64,000 nt of DNA from Aquisediminimonas sp031376385 (GTDB lineage: Bacteria > Pseudomonadota > Alphaproteobacteria > Sphingomonadales > Sphingomonadaceae). Below the pieces are notes generated by a model. It was not told where the DNA came from and made no database searches. It saw only the letters and a list, made by a program, of their open reading frames with translations. Positions within the stretch are counted from its first letter, which is position 1; every line of letters begins with the position of its first letter. Below are positions 42,871 through 52,460 of the stretch, in pieces. A program made the position numbers and the translations under genes. Location of the stretch: contig JANMDQ010000018.1 of assembly GCA_031376385.1 (NCBI GenBank), positions 14,243 to 78,242 on the forward strand, read 5' to 3'.

Positions 42871-44796
42871 TTAAGCCCGCACTTCCTCTACAACGCCGAT
42901 GCTGTTCATGCGGAGAGCCTTGAGCACTGACTCTACAATCGCAGCAGCATCCAGGCCCGCATCGGCATATTGCTTCACAGGGTTGTCATGTTCCTGAAAC
43001 TTATCCGGCAGGCGGAGTGTGCGGAGTTTGAGGCCATTGTCGATTAGGCCCTCGTCGCTTGCCATGGTCAGCACATGCGCCCCGAACCCACCGATGCTCG
43101 CCTCTTCGACGGTTACAGCAACTTCGTGAGTGGTGAGCAGTTCACGGATCAGCTTTACGTCCAACGGTTTGGCAAAGCGGAGGTCAGCGACCGTTGTGGA
43201 TAGCCCCTTGGCCTCCAACTGGTCAGCCGCTTTCATAGCTTCTTCCAATCGCGTGCCGAGCGAGAGTATCGCAACCTTTTTGCCGTGGCGGACGATGCGA
43301 CCCTTACCAATTTCGAGCGCTATTGGGGCTGTGGGCAGGTCCACGCCTGTACCATTGCCGCGCGGATATCGAAGCGCAATCGGGCCCGTGTCATGGCAGG
43401 CGGCGGTATAAGTCATATGCACCAGCTCAGCCTCGTCAGACGGCGCCATCACTACGAAATTGGGGAGCGTGCAGAGATAAGCGAGATCGAACGATCCAGC
43501 GTGGGTGCTGCCATCTGCACCCACAAGCCCGGCGCGGTCTATCGCAAAGCGCACCGGCAGATTTTGGATTGCCACATCATGGACCACTTGGTCATAAGCG
43601 CGCTGAAGGAAAGTCGAATAAATCGCGCAAAAGGGCCGCATTCCTTGGGCGGCAAGCCCCGCAGCAAAAGTCACAGCATGTTGTTCAGCAATACCGACGT
43701 CAAAGGCGCGGTCTGGATGCGCCTTTGCAAATTTGTCAACGCCGGTGCCCGACGGCATGGCAGCGGTAATGGCGCAAATGCGGGGGTCAGTATTAGCAAG
43801 CGTCGCCAGAGTCTCACCGAACACATTCTGATAACTGGGCGGGCCAGCGGCAGCTTTCGCCTGTTCGCCCGTTACAACATTGAATTTCTGGACGCCGTGA
43901 TATTTGTCAGGTGCAGCTTCAGCAGGCGCATAGCCATGGCCTTTTTTGGTCACGACGTGGATCAGGCAGGGCCCTTCTGCGGCATCGCGCACATTTTCGA
44001 GGACGGGAATCAGATGCTCAAGATTATGACCATCGATGGGGCCGACATAATAAAAGCCAAGTTCTTCAAAAAACGTCCCGCCCATGGCCATGCCGCGCGC
44101 ATATTCATCGGTTTTCTTGGCCGCTGCGTGGAGAGGCTGGGGCAGCTTACGCGCCAGCCGCTTTGCCAGATCGCGCAGTTCAAGGAACGGGCGTGACGAC
44201 ACCAGCCGCGCGAGATAAGCCGAAAGCCCACCGACCGGCGGCGCGATGGACATATCATTGTCATTGAGAATGACGATCAGGCGGTTACCGGCCTGCGCGG
44301 CATTATTCATCGCCTCATAAGCCATGCCCGCTGACATGGAGCCATCGCCAATTACGGCGATGCCGCGTCCGGGCTTGTTGGCCAGCTTGTTCGCGACTGC
44401 AAAGCCCAAGGCGGCGCTGATAGACGTGGAGCTGTGCGCCGCGCCAAACGGATCATATTCGCTTTCGGTGCGCTTGGTGAAGCCGGAAAGGCCTCCGCCG
44501 GTGCGCAGAGTGCGGATCCGGTCCCGCCGCCCTGTTATGATTTTATGGGGGTAGCATTGGTGACCAACATCCCAGACCAAACGGTCTTCAGGCGTGTTGA
44601 ACACATAATGGATGGCCGTTGTCAGTTCTACCACGCCTAAACCTGCGCCCAAATGCCCACCCGTGACGGAAACCGCAGAAATAGTCTCGGCACGAAGCTC
44701 ATCAGCGAACTGACGGAGTTGTTCGGGCTTTAGTGACCGCAGATCGGCGGGGAACTGAACAGTGTCGAGCAGCGGAGTGTTTGGTTTGTCAGACAT
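42871..44796 (-). CDS. dxs: 1-Deoxy-D-xylulose-5-phosphate synthase
   Basis: Thiamine-diphosphate enzyme that condenses pyruvate and glyceraldehyde-3-phosphate, the first step of the MEP isoprenoid pathway. The 641-aa protein has SVTGGHLGAGLGVVELT early, the ThDP motif GDGSMSAGMAYEAMNNA (about residues 147-163) and DRAGLVGADGSTHAG in the second domain. ATG 44805 is also possible, adding three residues; the start at MSDKPNTPLLDTV is chosen on recalled similarity to relatives. It lies after a Zur-like gene on the same strand. Confidence 0.95.
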   Translation of the reverse strand: MSDKPNTPLLDTVQFPADLRSLKPEQLRQFADELRAETISAVSVTGGHLGAGLGVVELTTAIHYVFNTPEDRLVWDVGHQCYPHKIITGRRDRIRTLRTGGGLSGFTKRTESEYDPFGAAHSSTSISAALGFAVANKLANKPGRGIAVIGDGSMSAGMAYEAMNNAAQAGNRLIVILNDNDMSIAPPVGGLSAYLARLVSSRPFLELRDLAKRLARKLPQPLHAAAKKTDEYARGMAMGGTFFEELGFYYVGPIDGHNLEHLIPVLENVRDAAEGPCLIHVVTKKGHGYAPAEAAPDKYHGVQKFNVVTGEQAKAAAGPPSYQNVFGETLATLANTDPRICAITAAMPSGTGVDKFAKAHPDRAFDVGIAEQHAVTFAAGLAAQGMRPFCAIYSTFLQRAYDQVVHDVAIQNLPVRFAIDRAGLVGADGSTHAGSFDLAYLCTLPNFVVMAPSDEAELVHMTYTAACHDTGPIALRYPRGNGTGVDLPTAPIALEIGKGRIVRHGKKVAILSLGTRLEEAMKAADQLEAKGLSTTVADLRFAKPLDVKLIRELLTTHEVAVTVEEASIGGFGAHVLTMASDEGLIDNGLKLRTLRLPDKFQEHDNPVKQYADAGLDAAAIVESVLKALRMNSIGVVEEVRA

Positions 44797-44888
44797 AGAC
44801 CACATTCTTAGCGGCTAGAGTGTGCGCTGTCGAACGGGATTCTTGTGCCCGAGTGTTGCAGAAATGGTGCACTCTTAGGTGAACCAGA

Positions 44889-45353
44889 CTACCCGCAGTC
44901 CGCACATGTCCCGTGCACTTCCATCACCGGGCGCACTGGATTGAACCCTGCTTTGCGGGCAGCGGCGCGGAGGCCGTCGGAGATTTTGTCATCGTCAACA
45001 TGCGTTGCTGATCCGCACCCACTGCACACCAGAAAGATGCAGTCATGCATACAGTCTGGATGAGCGTTGGCGATATAGGCATTTTTGCTCTCCACGCGCA
45101 TCGCCACGTTGGCGCCGACGAACAGGTCTAAGATGCGGTAAACGCTGTTGGCAGCGACGCGGCGTTGCTGGCTTTTGGAAACGGCCTCCGCAATGTCGTA
45201 GGCAGAGGCAGGTTTCTCAAACTGAGACAAAGCCTCAAATACGCTGGCCCGCATGGTGGTCCACTGTTCCCCAGCCTTTTCTAGCGCGGTTTGCGCGGCA
45301 TTAGACAGTGCTTCGCCTTCGTGGAGTTGGTGGTTATGTGCGGTTGTTACCAT
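44889..45353 (-). CDS. Fur-family regulator, probably Zur
   Basis: Metal-dependent repressor of the Fur superfamily, 154 aa. The winged helix includes AEAVSKSQQRRVAANSVYRILDLF, and the C-terminal metal domain has HPDCMHDCIFLVCSGCG and a final CADCG, giving the paired CXXC of a structural zinc site. The final CADCG and the Cys-rich pattern favour Zur over Fur or PerR. The frame is open to 45476, but ATG 45353 (MVTTAHNHQL) is the natural start. No Zur box was identified nearby. Confidence 0.85.
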   Translation of the reverse strand: MVTTAHNHQLHEGEALSNAAQTALEKAGEQWTTMRASVFEALSQFEKPASAYDIAEAVSKSQQRRVAANSVYRILDLFVGANVAMRVESKNAYIANAHPDCMHDCIFLVCSGCGSATHVDDDKISDGLRAAARKAGFNPVRPVMEVHGTCADCG

Positions 45354-45411
45354 AACCTGAAAGTAAGGCAGACGGGCAGGGAGCGCAACTGTTCCCTGCC
45401 CGTAAGTCAAA

Positions 45412-46590
45412 TTACAAGACCTCAAACAGCCCCGCAGCCCCTTGTCCGCCGCCGATGCACATGGTGATGACGACATATTTCACGCCGCGACGCTTGCCTT
45501 CGATCAGCGCGTGGCCAACCATGCGTGCGCCGGACATGCCGTAAGGATGGCCGATAGAAATCGCGCCGCCGTTAACGTTCAGCTTTTCCATGGGAATGCC
45601 CAGCTTTTCCGCGCAGTAAATCACTTGCACGGCAAAAGCTTCGTTGAGTTCCCAAAGACCAATGTCATTCATGGTCAGGCCGTTGGCCTTCAGCAGCTTG
45701 GGGATCGCGAACACAGGGCCAATGCCCATTTCGTCGGGCTCAGTGCCTGCCACGGCCATACCGATGTAACGACCGAGTGGCGTCAAGCCTTTGCGGACTG
45801 CAACGGATTCTTCCATCAACACGCTGGCCGACGATCCGTCCGATAGCTGGCTGGCATTGCCTGCAGTGATGCAATTGTCTGGCCCCATGACGGGTTTCAG
45901 GGATTTGAGTCCCTCAAGCGTCGTATCGGCACGGTTGCCTTCATCCTTGGTCAGCGTCACTTCCTTATACGTGACGTCTTTGGTTTCCTTGTTCACCACA
46001 GCCATTGTCGCCGTAGCGGCGACGATCTCGTCATCAAATTTACCAGCGGCTTGCGCGGCAGCAGTGCGCATTTGCGACTGATAGCCATATTCGTCTTGGG
46101 CATCGCGAGAGATGCCGTAACGGGCTGCAACCACTTCAGCCGTTTGCAGCATCGGCATGTAGATATTTTCGTGCATTGCGATCAGTTCACGGTCGGGCGC
46201 AACGCGCATTTCCGGCGTCTGCACCAGACTGATCGATTCAACACCGCCGCCAATCGTAATGTCCATGCCGTCGCAGATGATCTGCTTGGCCGCAGTGGCA
46301 ATCGCCATCAGCCCGGACGAGCACTGGCGGTCAATGGTCATCCCGGGAACAGTGACGGGAAGGCCAGCACGCAACAAAGCCGTGCGCGCTGTGTTGCCAG
46401 CCTGGCTCCCCTGTTGAAGGGCTGAACCCCAGCAGACATCATCCACTTCCGCGCCATCAATGCCCGCGCGCTCAACAGCGGCACGGATCGACATGGCCGA
46501 AAGTGTGGGCGAGGCTGTGTTGTTAAACGCCCCGCGATAAGCGCGGCCGATGGGGGTGCGGGCGGTGGAAACGATGACGGCTGAACGCAT
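45412..46590 (-). CDS. Acetyl-CoA acyltransferase (thiolase)
   Basis: Thiolase that cleaves 3-ketoacyl-CoA or condenses acyl-CoAs. The 392-aa protein has the nucleophile cysteine in TIDRQCSSGLMAIA (about residue 88), NEAFAVQVIYCAEK, the histidine in GGAISIGHPYGMSGAR (about residue 348) and the second cysteine in CIGGGQG. Chain-length preference cannot be read. It is preceded on the same strand by a MaoC hydratase, suggesting fatty-acid degradation. Confidence 0.94.
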   Translation of the reverse strand: MRSAVIVSTARTPIGRAYRGAFNNTASPTLSAMSIRAAVERAGIDGAEVDDVCWGSALQQGSQAGNTARTALLRAGLPVTVPGMTIDRQCSSGLMAIATAAKQIICDGMDITIGGGVESISLVQTPEMRVAPDRELIAMHENIYMPMLQTAEVVAARYGISRDAQDEYGYQSQMRTAAAQAAGKFDDEIVAATATMAVVNKETKDVTYKEVTLTKDEGNRADTTLEGLKSLKPVMGPDNCITAGNASQLSDGSSASVLMEESVAVRKGLTPLGRYIGMAVAGTEPDEMGIGPVFAIPKLLKANGLTMNDIGLWELNEAFAVQVIYCAEKLGIPMEKLNVNGGAISIGHPYGMSGARMVGHALIEGKRRGVKYVVITMCIGGGQGAAGLFEVL

Positions 46591-46630
46591 GGTTTAGTTT
46601 TCCTTCGGGAATAGGGGGAGGGGATCAGGA

Positions 46631-47083
46631 TCAAACGAACGTCTGGGAAATCCATTCGCAGATGAGGGCAGGCTTGTCTTCGCCTTCGATTTCAATGCTG
46701 ACTTCCTGCGTTTGCTGGATTTGACCCGGGCGCTTTTCTTCAAACGCGGCGAGTTTGAAATGCGCGCGAACGCGCTTGCCGGATTTGACGGGCGAAAGGA
46801 AACGGAGCTTGTCCGATCCGTAATTCACACCCATCTTGATATTATCCAGATGAGGCAATTTCGCCATCGCCGAAAGCATAGGGATGAGCGAGAGCGTCAA
46901 GAACCCGTGCGCAATCGTCTGGCCGAAGGGCGTGTGCTTGGCCTTTTCAATGTCGATGTGAATGAACTGATGATCGCCCGTGGCGTCGGCGAATTTGTTG
47001 ATCATGTCCTGATCAACCAGTACCCAATCGGATGTGCCGATATTCTCGCCGATCAAGGCCTTCATCTCATCTATCGTTGCCAT
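46631..47083 (-). CDS. MaoC-family (R)-specific enoyl-CoA hydratase
   Basis: Hot-dog-fold hydratase of 150 aa. The catalytic stretch FADATGDHQFIHIDIEKA followed by TIAHGFLTLSLIP contains the conserved Asp and His of R-hydratases. It would hydrate trans-2-enoyl-CoA. It sits 40 nt before the thiolase gene on the same strand and is divergent from putA. Confidence 0.9.
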   Translation of the reverse strand: MATIDEMKALIGENIGTSDWVLVDQDMINKFADATGDHQFIHIDIEKAKHTPFGQTIAHGFLTLSLIPMLSAMAKLPHLDNIKMGVNYGSDKLRFLSPVKSGKRVRAHFKLAAFEEKRPGQIQQTQEVSIEIEGEDKPALICEWISQTFV

Positions 47084-47188
47084 TTTCTGTCTCCGTCAAA
47101 AAGGGTGCAAAGGCCGCGCAACTTTATTACAAAGGCAACCATCGCGATATCACCCCCTAGGCCCCAAAAAGACTGTGAGTCAAAGATC
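47084..47188. promoter_or_regulatory. Divergent promoter region between maoC-like gene and putA
   Basis: 105 nt between two divergent starts. It must hold promoters in both directions unless read-through occurs. No clear palindrome or box pair stands out. Confidence 0.35.
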
Positions 47189-50179
47189 ATGGATTCCCCA
47201 ACGTCATTGATGCGCAAACTTCACCGGATGGCAGAGCCTGATGTGCTTGGCCCGTTGTTAGCAGGCGCTGAATCGCCCCCGGAGGAGCGCACACGGATCG
47301 TATCGCAGGCTAAGGGCCTGCTGATTGATTTGCGGGCCGCGCAATCATCAGGCTGGGTCAATCAGTTCCTGACTGAGTATCGCCTAAACACCGCTGAAGG
47401 AGTCGCGCTGCTGAGCTTAGCCGAAGCTTTTCTGCGCGTTCCTGATGCCGAAACCGCAGATGCCCTCATCGCGGACAAGCTGGGCGATGCCAATTGGCGC
47501 GCCCATTCGGGCAAGTCTCATTCCAATCTGGTGAATTCTGCGACATGGGGCCTGGTGATTGGTCGCGCCTTAGTGAACGACAATGGCGAAGCGGGCGTCC
47601 TGCGCCGACTGGTGTCACGTGCGGGGGAGCCCTTCGTGCGACAGGCTGTCGGCGCGGCAATGAAAATGATGGGCGAAATTTTCGTCATGGGCCGCACAAT
47701 ATCTGAAGCCAGCGACAGGATGCGCAAGCCTGAGAACCGGGGCTTTACGGCAAGTTTTGACATGTTGGGTGAAGCCGCGCGGACTTATGCTGATGGCGAA
47801 CGCTATTTCAAATCCTATCTCGATGCCATTGAGGCGGTGGGGCGCGAACCCGGCACGGGTCATTCGATATCGGTCAAACTTTCAGCACTTCACCCCCGCT
47901 ATGAGGTTGCCCACTGGGCCTCCTGTGTTCCGATGCTGTCTGACTTGCTGGAGGGGCTGTGCCTAGCTGCCGCAAAGGCCGGGATTGCTCTGACGGTTGA
48001 CGCCGAAGAATCGGAGCGGCTTGAGATGAGCCTGGATATCATCAGCCGGACCGCGCGGCTGCCATCGCTCAAAGGGTGGGATGGCCTCGGCATGGCCGTG
48101 CAGGCCTATTCTAAACGCGCGGTTGCTGTCATCGCCTGGGCTGACAGCCTGGGCGCGGAGACGGGGCGGCGGATCGCAGCACGGCTGGTGAAGGGGGCCT
48201 ATTGGGATAGTGAGATCAAGCGCACGCAGGAATGGGGCCTGTCCGACTATCCCCTCTTCACGCGCAAAGCCGCGACGGATGTGTCGTGGCTGGCCTGTGC
48301 CAAGGACATGCTGCGCGCCAAGAATATCCACCCGGCCTTTGCGACGCACAACGCCCTGTCCGTCGCAACGGTGCTGGAATGGGCGGGCGACGCGCGGGAT
48401 TTTGAATTCCAGCGCTTGCACGGCATGGGCGAGGGACTTTATGAGACGCTGGTACGCGAACAGGGCTACCAATGCCGCATCTACGCACCCGTCGGCGGCC
48501 ACCGCGATCTTCTGGCCTATCTGGTGCGGCGCTTGCTGGAAAATGGCGCGAATTCAAGCTTTGTGCATCAGCTGGCCGATGCAGACGTGAATGATGATGT
48601 GCTGCTGGCCGACCCTGTGGCGAAGGTGATGGCTGTTGGCGGTAGGCGGCATTCGAGCATACCATTGCCCATTGATTTGTTTCCGGGGCGAAAAAACAGT
48701 TCGGGCCTGGATTTGCAGGATAACGATATTCTTGCTGATACTGCGCGGCTCCTCTGCGCCTCTGCGCCTCTGCGCGAACAAAAGAAAATTGGGCTCGCGC
48801 AGAGGCGCAGAGGCGCAGAAAACAATGTGGCCGCTGCAGTGGCAAGCTTTCCAAATTGGACGGCGTCATCGATCGACAGCCGATGCGTCAAAGTTGAACG
48901 CCTTGCTGATCTTCTTGAAACTCACCGCATCGAACTCATGTCGATCCTCGTTCATGAGGCGAAGAAGACCATCCCCGATGCGTTGGGCGAAGTGCGGGAA
49001 GCTGTTGATTTTTGCCGCTATTATGCGGCGCAGGCGCGAACCGGATTACAACCCATCGAGCTTCCCGGCCCCACGGGAGAGCGCAATGTTCTGCGCTACG
49101 GCGGTCGCGGGGTGTGGGTTTGCATTGCACCTTGGAATTTCCCGCTGGCGATATTCCTCGGTCAGGTCGCAGCGGCTTTGGTGACTGGTAACACAGTGAT
49201 TGCCAAGCCCGCACCGCAAACACCGTTGATTGCAGAACGGGCCGTTGCGCTGGCGCATGAGTCAGGCATTGCAGCAGATGTGCTTGTACTCGCGCTCGGC
49301 GGTCCAGAAGTTGGGGCCGCACTGGTCGCTGATCCTCGTATCGCTGGCGTGGCCTTCACAGGGTCAACCGCAACGGCCAAACGGATTGCGCGAGCGCTGG
49401 TGGAGGAGGATTCGCGGCCACTTATTCCGTTCATTGCAGAAACCGGCGGTATCAATGCGATGATCGTCGATTCCACCGCTCTGCCCGAACAAGTGGTGCA
49501 GGACGTAGTGACATCGGCGTTCCGGTCTGCGGGGCAACGCTGCTCCGCTTTACGGCTGCTATTGCTGCAAGAGGATGTGGCGGAACGGACGCTGGAAATG
49601 CTGGCAGGCGCGATGGACGCGCTGGTAGTCGGTCATCCGGCTGATCCGGCGACAGATGTCGGACCCGTGATTGATCAGGCGGCTTATGATCTGTTGATGG
49701 GATATAGGGAGAGCAAGCGCGCTGATTGGGTGCATACCCTTGCCTCGGGTGATACGAACTGCGCTTTCTTTGTGCCTCCCACCATCATCCGTCTCTCCTC
49801 CATCGAAGATCTAAGCACCGAATGGTTCGGCCCCATCCTCCACGTCGCCACGTGGAAAGCAGGGGCGCTTGCGGAGACGGTGCAGAGGATCAATGCCAAA
49901 GGCTACGGCCTCACCATGGGCCTGCACAGCCGCATCGCGCGGACGGCGGACGAAGTTGAGGCGCTGGCGCGGGTCGGCAATCTTTATGTGAATCGGTCGA
50001 TGATTGGGGCCATTGTGGGTTCTCAACCGTTCGGCGGAGAGGGGTTGTCAGGCACGGGGCCAAAGGCAGGCGGGCCAAACTATCTTCACCGCTTTTGTGT
50101 GGAGCGAGTGACGAGCACAGATACCACAAGTGCAGGCGGTAATGCGTCGTTACTCAGTCTGGATGAGGTTGGGGCTTAG
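47189..50179 (+). CDS. putA: Bifunctional proline dehydrogenase / L-glutamate-gamma-semialdehyde dehydrogenase (PutA)
   Basis: Oxidises proline to glutamate in two steps with internal channelling. Start ATG 47189 (MDSPTSLMRKLHRMAEPD) gives 996 aa; the frame is open much further upstream but that part lies across the divergent gene. There is no ribbon-helix-helix head, so it is not the DNA-binding type. The PRODH barrel includes KGAYWDSEIKRTQ (about residue 338). The aldehyde dehydrogenase has APWNFPLAIF (about 647), AETGG and the catalytic cysteine in SAGQRCSALR (about 785). A palindromic repeat is inserted in frame at about residues 522-544, between the two domains. Confidence 0.95.
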   Translation: MDSPTSLMRKLHRMAEPDVLGPLLAGAESPPEERTRIVSQAKGLLIDLRAAQSSGWVNQFLTEYRLNTAEGVALLSLAEAFLRVPDAETADALIADKLGDANWRAHSGKSHSNLVNSATWGLVIGRALVNDNGEAGVLRRLVSRAGEPFVRQAVGAAMKMMGEIFVMGRTISEASDRMRKPENRGFTASFDMLGEAARTYADGERYFKSYLDAIEAVGREPGTGHSISVKLSALHPRYEVAHWASCVPMLSDLLEGLCLAAAKAGIALTVDAEESERLEMSLDIISRTARLPSLKGWDGLGMAVQAYSKRAVAVIAWADSLGAETGRRIAARLVKGAYWDSEIKRTQEWGLSDYPLFTRKAATDVSWLACAKDMLRAKNIHPAFATHNALSVATVLEWAGDARDFEFQRLHGMGEGLYETLVREQGYQCRIYAPVGGHRDLLAYLVRRLLENGANSSFVHQLADADVNDDVLLADPVAKVMAVGGRRHSSIPLPIDLFPGRKNSSGLDLQDNDILADTARLLCASAPLREQKKIGLAQRRRGAENNVAAAVASFPNWTASSIDSRCVKVERLADLLETHRIELMSILVHEAKKTIPDALGEVREAVDFCRYYAAQARTGLQPIELPGPTGERNVLRYGGRGVWVCIAPWNFPLAIFLGQVAAALVTGNTVIAKPAPQTPLIAERAVALAHESGIAADVLVLALGGPEVGAALVADPRIAGVAFTGSTATAKRIARALVEEDSRPLIPFIAETGGINAMIVDSTALPEQVVQDVVTSAFRSAGQRCSALRLLLLQEDVAERTLEMLAGAMDALVVGHPADPATDVGPVIDQAAYDLLMGYRESKRADWVHTLASGDTNCAFFVPPTIIRLSSIEDLSTEWFGPILHVATWKAGALAETVQRINAKGYGLTMGLHSRIARTADEVEALARVGNLYVNRSMIGAIVGSQPFGGEGLSGTGPKAGGPNYLHRFCVERVTSTDTTSAGGNASLLSLDEVGA
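48754..48818. repeat. Perfect palindrome inserted in the putA coding frame
   Basis: Two 24-nt arms (48754-48777 and 48795-48818) are exact reverse complements around a 17-nt A-rich loop. The arms are made of tandem CTGCGCCT units. The reading frame is kept, giving a basic peptide with LAQRRRGAE. I recall this type of repeat mostly from intergenic DNA of alphaproteobacteria. Confidence 0.88.
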
Positions 50180-50195
50180 TTCTCCCCCTTTCCAC

Positions 50196-51335
50196 TCACT
50201 TCGCCTGAGCATAAGGCATCACTAACGTGCCATCGGGCGACGCTGTATAGGTCGTCTGCGTTGGGTAGGCGAAAGCAATGCCGCGTTTTGCGAATTCCTG
50301 CAAAATACCAATGTTCACGCCATTCTTACACGCCAGGATCTCATCAGGATCATCGGCAGCAATGTCATAGATCAGCGTGAAATCCAGACTGGACGGGGCA
50401 AATGTTTCCAGTCCGCAGCGGATGAAGCGGCACTTGTCATTGGCGTTGACCAAAGGGGCAACAATCTCCCCCAGTTGCGCGCAAATTTCTGGCGGCGTGT
50501 TAAACACTAAGCTGAGGATTTGACTGAACCGTCGCGTATCGACCCGCGCGAAATTCCGGAGTTCCTTGCCCAGAAGGTTGGCGTTGGAAACGATAATTTC
50601 TTCACCCGAAAGCGCCCGGATGCGGCTGGATTTCAGGCCAATGGCTTCAACAGTGCCGGTCGTTGTGTCCCAACGGATCACATCGCCTTTGCGGAACGGC
50701 TTATCAAACAAGATTGAAAGGGCCGCGAACAGGTCAGAAAATATTCCCTGCGCGGCGAGGCCAATGGCAATGCCGCCAATGCCGAGCCCGGCAAGAAGGC
50801 CCGTCACATCCACCCCCAGATTGGCGAGGATGACGATGGCGGCAAGGATTAAGATGCCCCCCGTGACAAGTAAACGGATAAGCCCAACTGCGCTTTGCAA
50901 GCTGCCATTGGGGTCCGTTTCCGCCGCGCGCATTTGGACGATGCCTAAGATCAGTGAGCGGATCCATATGGCCGATTGCAGGACCGCAGCAATAATGAAC
51001 AGCGCGTGGATTGGGGTTGCAATTTCGGTAGGAGCTTTCCCAACAACAGCAATGACTTGCGCCGCGACTGCGACTTTGAACCAGACGCGCGTTTTACTGA
51101 GCGCGCGGCCAATGACTGTCGGCCAGCGGCTGACACTGCGGCCGGGCCGAAGCAACCAAATGCCAAGCAGTTTTGCGCTGTAAAGCAAGCCCACGATGAT
51201 GGCGCCAACGACGATGGAAAGGATGATCTGGTTGGCGTGGCCATCCACCCAGTCAGAAGCCTCGAAAGCGATTTCGCTCAATTGGTCAGTTAGCGGGCGA
51301 TTGTCGCCAAGAAACGGAATGCTGGGCTTCGTCAT
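50196..51335 (-). CDS. Small-conductance mechanosensitive channel (MscS family)
   Basis: Inner-membrane channel of 379 aa that would open on osmotic downshock. Several hydrophobic spans precede the pore helix AGLGIGGIAIGLAAQGIFSD (about residues 181-200), followed by the beta domain beginning PFRKGDVIRWDTTTGTVEAIGL, the classic MscS pattern. A cytoplasmic C-terminal domain completes it. It follows the acyltransferase gene by nine bases on the same strand. Confidence 0.9.
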   Translation of the reverse strand: MTKPSIPFLGDNRPLTDQLSEIAFEASDWVDGHANQIILSIVVGAIIVGLLYSAKLLGIWLLRPGRSVSRWPTVIGRALSKTRVWFKVAVAAQVIAVVGKAPTEIATPIHALFIIAAVLQSAIWIRSLILGIVQMRAAETDPNGSLQSAVGLIRLLVTGGILILAAIVILANLGVDVTGLLAGLGIGGIAIGLAAQGIFSDLFAALSILFDKPFRKGDVIRWDTTTGTVEAIGLKSSRIRALSGEEIIVSNANLLGKELRNFARVDTRRFSQILSLVFNTPPEICAQLGEIVAPLVNANDKCRFIRCGLETFAPSSLDFTLIYDIAADDPDEILACKNGVNIGILQEFAKRGIAFAYPTQTTYTASPDGTLVMPYAQAK

Positions 51336-51344
51336 CCGCCGCGT

Positions 51345-52460
51345 TTAGCGCCTGACGGTCTTTCGCTCAACCCGCTCAAACTGCCTCAGGAAAGCAGGAC
51401 TGTGCGCCTGCATCCATTTTCGCCCCGGATTTTCGACGGCGCGGTAAAGGATTTCTGACGCCGCGTAGGTAAGGGCGGCGAAGCCCATCATCATAAGGAG
51501 AGGAACCGTTGTCGGGTCGCTCACAAAGAAGAGTTTGAACAGGATCCACAGGAAGAAATGAACGAGGTAGGTGGAATAGCTGATGTCGCCGATATGGACA
51601 GCAATGCGCGAGGTGAGGGGATTACCGGGCCAGAAAGAGGTTTGGGCCAGAAAATAGACAATAGCCGCAAACATAGTCGGGACAGCTGCCATTTCACTAA
51701 GACCGCCACATGACCAGCCAGCGCCTGCAATAACAGCGATTAGCGCAGAAAGGGCCAAAAGCAATCGGTGCTGACTGGCAGTCGCCTGTTGCCAAATCGA
51801 ACAGATGAAGACGCCGATGAGGAATTGGAAGAGACAGCGAATCAAACCATTTTCAGTGATGCCACCGCCCATCGTTGTCGCACCGCGTGTGCGCAGGATG
51901 AAGGCGAATGTGATGCAGAGCATGGCAATTGCAGCCAGATTGACCGCCACGCCGCGTTTCCAGCGGAGTAGGACGATTGCTGCAAAGGGGAGGAGGAGAT
52001 AGGCGCCAAACTCTGTTGAAATCGACCAAGAGGGATCGTTCCATGTCAGTGCGCTGGTGAAGCCCCAATTCTGGATAAGCAGCAGATGAAGCGGCAATTC
52101 TGAAAGCGGATAATGGTTTGGATCAGATCGCCCCGTTAACGCCATCAGCCCGACAAAACCCGCCATCGAGCAGAGAATGAACAGGTGCAGCGGGTAAATC
52201 CGCGCTAGCCTTCGCCAGAGGAAGTCAGGGGCCGCGCGCAGCCCGTCCTGTTCAAACTTCGTCCCGTAATTCAGCCACATCACGAAGCCGGAGAGAATGA
52301 AGAACAGATCAACTGCTAAATAGCCTTTGGAGAAAAAGCTGATGGCTCCCGACGGCACTTCAGGTCCGAATGCGTCGCGGATGTGATAGAAAACGACGTA
52401 CCAAGCCGCCAGGCCGCGCGCGCCGGTCAGCGCATCCAGTTGCGGCTTAGTCCCGTTCAC
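51345..52460 (-). CDS. Acyltransferase family 3 membrane protein
   Basis: Multi-pass acyltransferase-3 protein (371 aa) that probably acylates a cell-surface sugar. It has the N-terminal LDALTGARGLAAWYVVFYHIRD with the key histidine and YLAVDLFFILSGFVM, then about ten spans. The frame opens at 52514, but the GTG at 52460 forms a 4-nt GTGA overlap with the stop of the upstream ligase gene and is preferred. The link to the exosortase-type ligase suggests a role in the same glycan. Confidence 0.85.
   Translation of the reverse strand: MNGTKPQLDALTGARGLAAWYVVFYHIRDAFGPEVPSGAISFFSKGYLAVDLFFILSGFVMWLNYGTKFEQDGLRAAPDFLWRRLARIYPLHLFILCSMAGFVGLMALTGRSDPNHYPLSELPLHLLLIQNWGFTSALTWNDPSWSISTEFGAYLLLPFAAIVLLRWKRGVAVNLAAIAMLCITFAFILRTRGATTMGGGITENGLIRCLFQFLIGVFICSIWQQATASQHRLLLALSALIAVIAGAGWSCGGLSEMAAVPTMFAAIVYFLAQTSFWPGNPLTSRIAVHIGDISYSTYLVHFFLWILFKLFFVSDPTTVPLLMMMGFAALTYAASEILYRAVENPGRKWMQAHSPAFLRQFERVERKTVRR

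Noticed and set aside
43285..44196. Plus-strand open frame of about 300 codons opposite dxs
   Set aside because: dxs is unmistakable on the other strand and the plus-strand product has no motifs.
46712..47188. N-terminal extension of putA by about 159 residues
   Set aside because: It lies across the divergent MaoC gene and its composition is unlike PutA; conserved sequence starts at ATG 47189.
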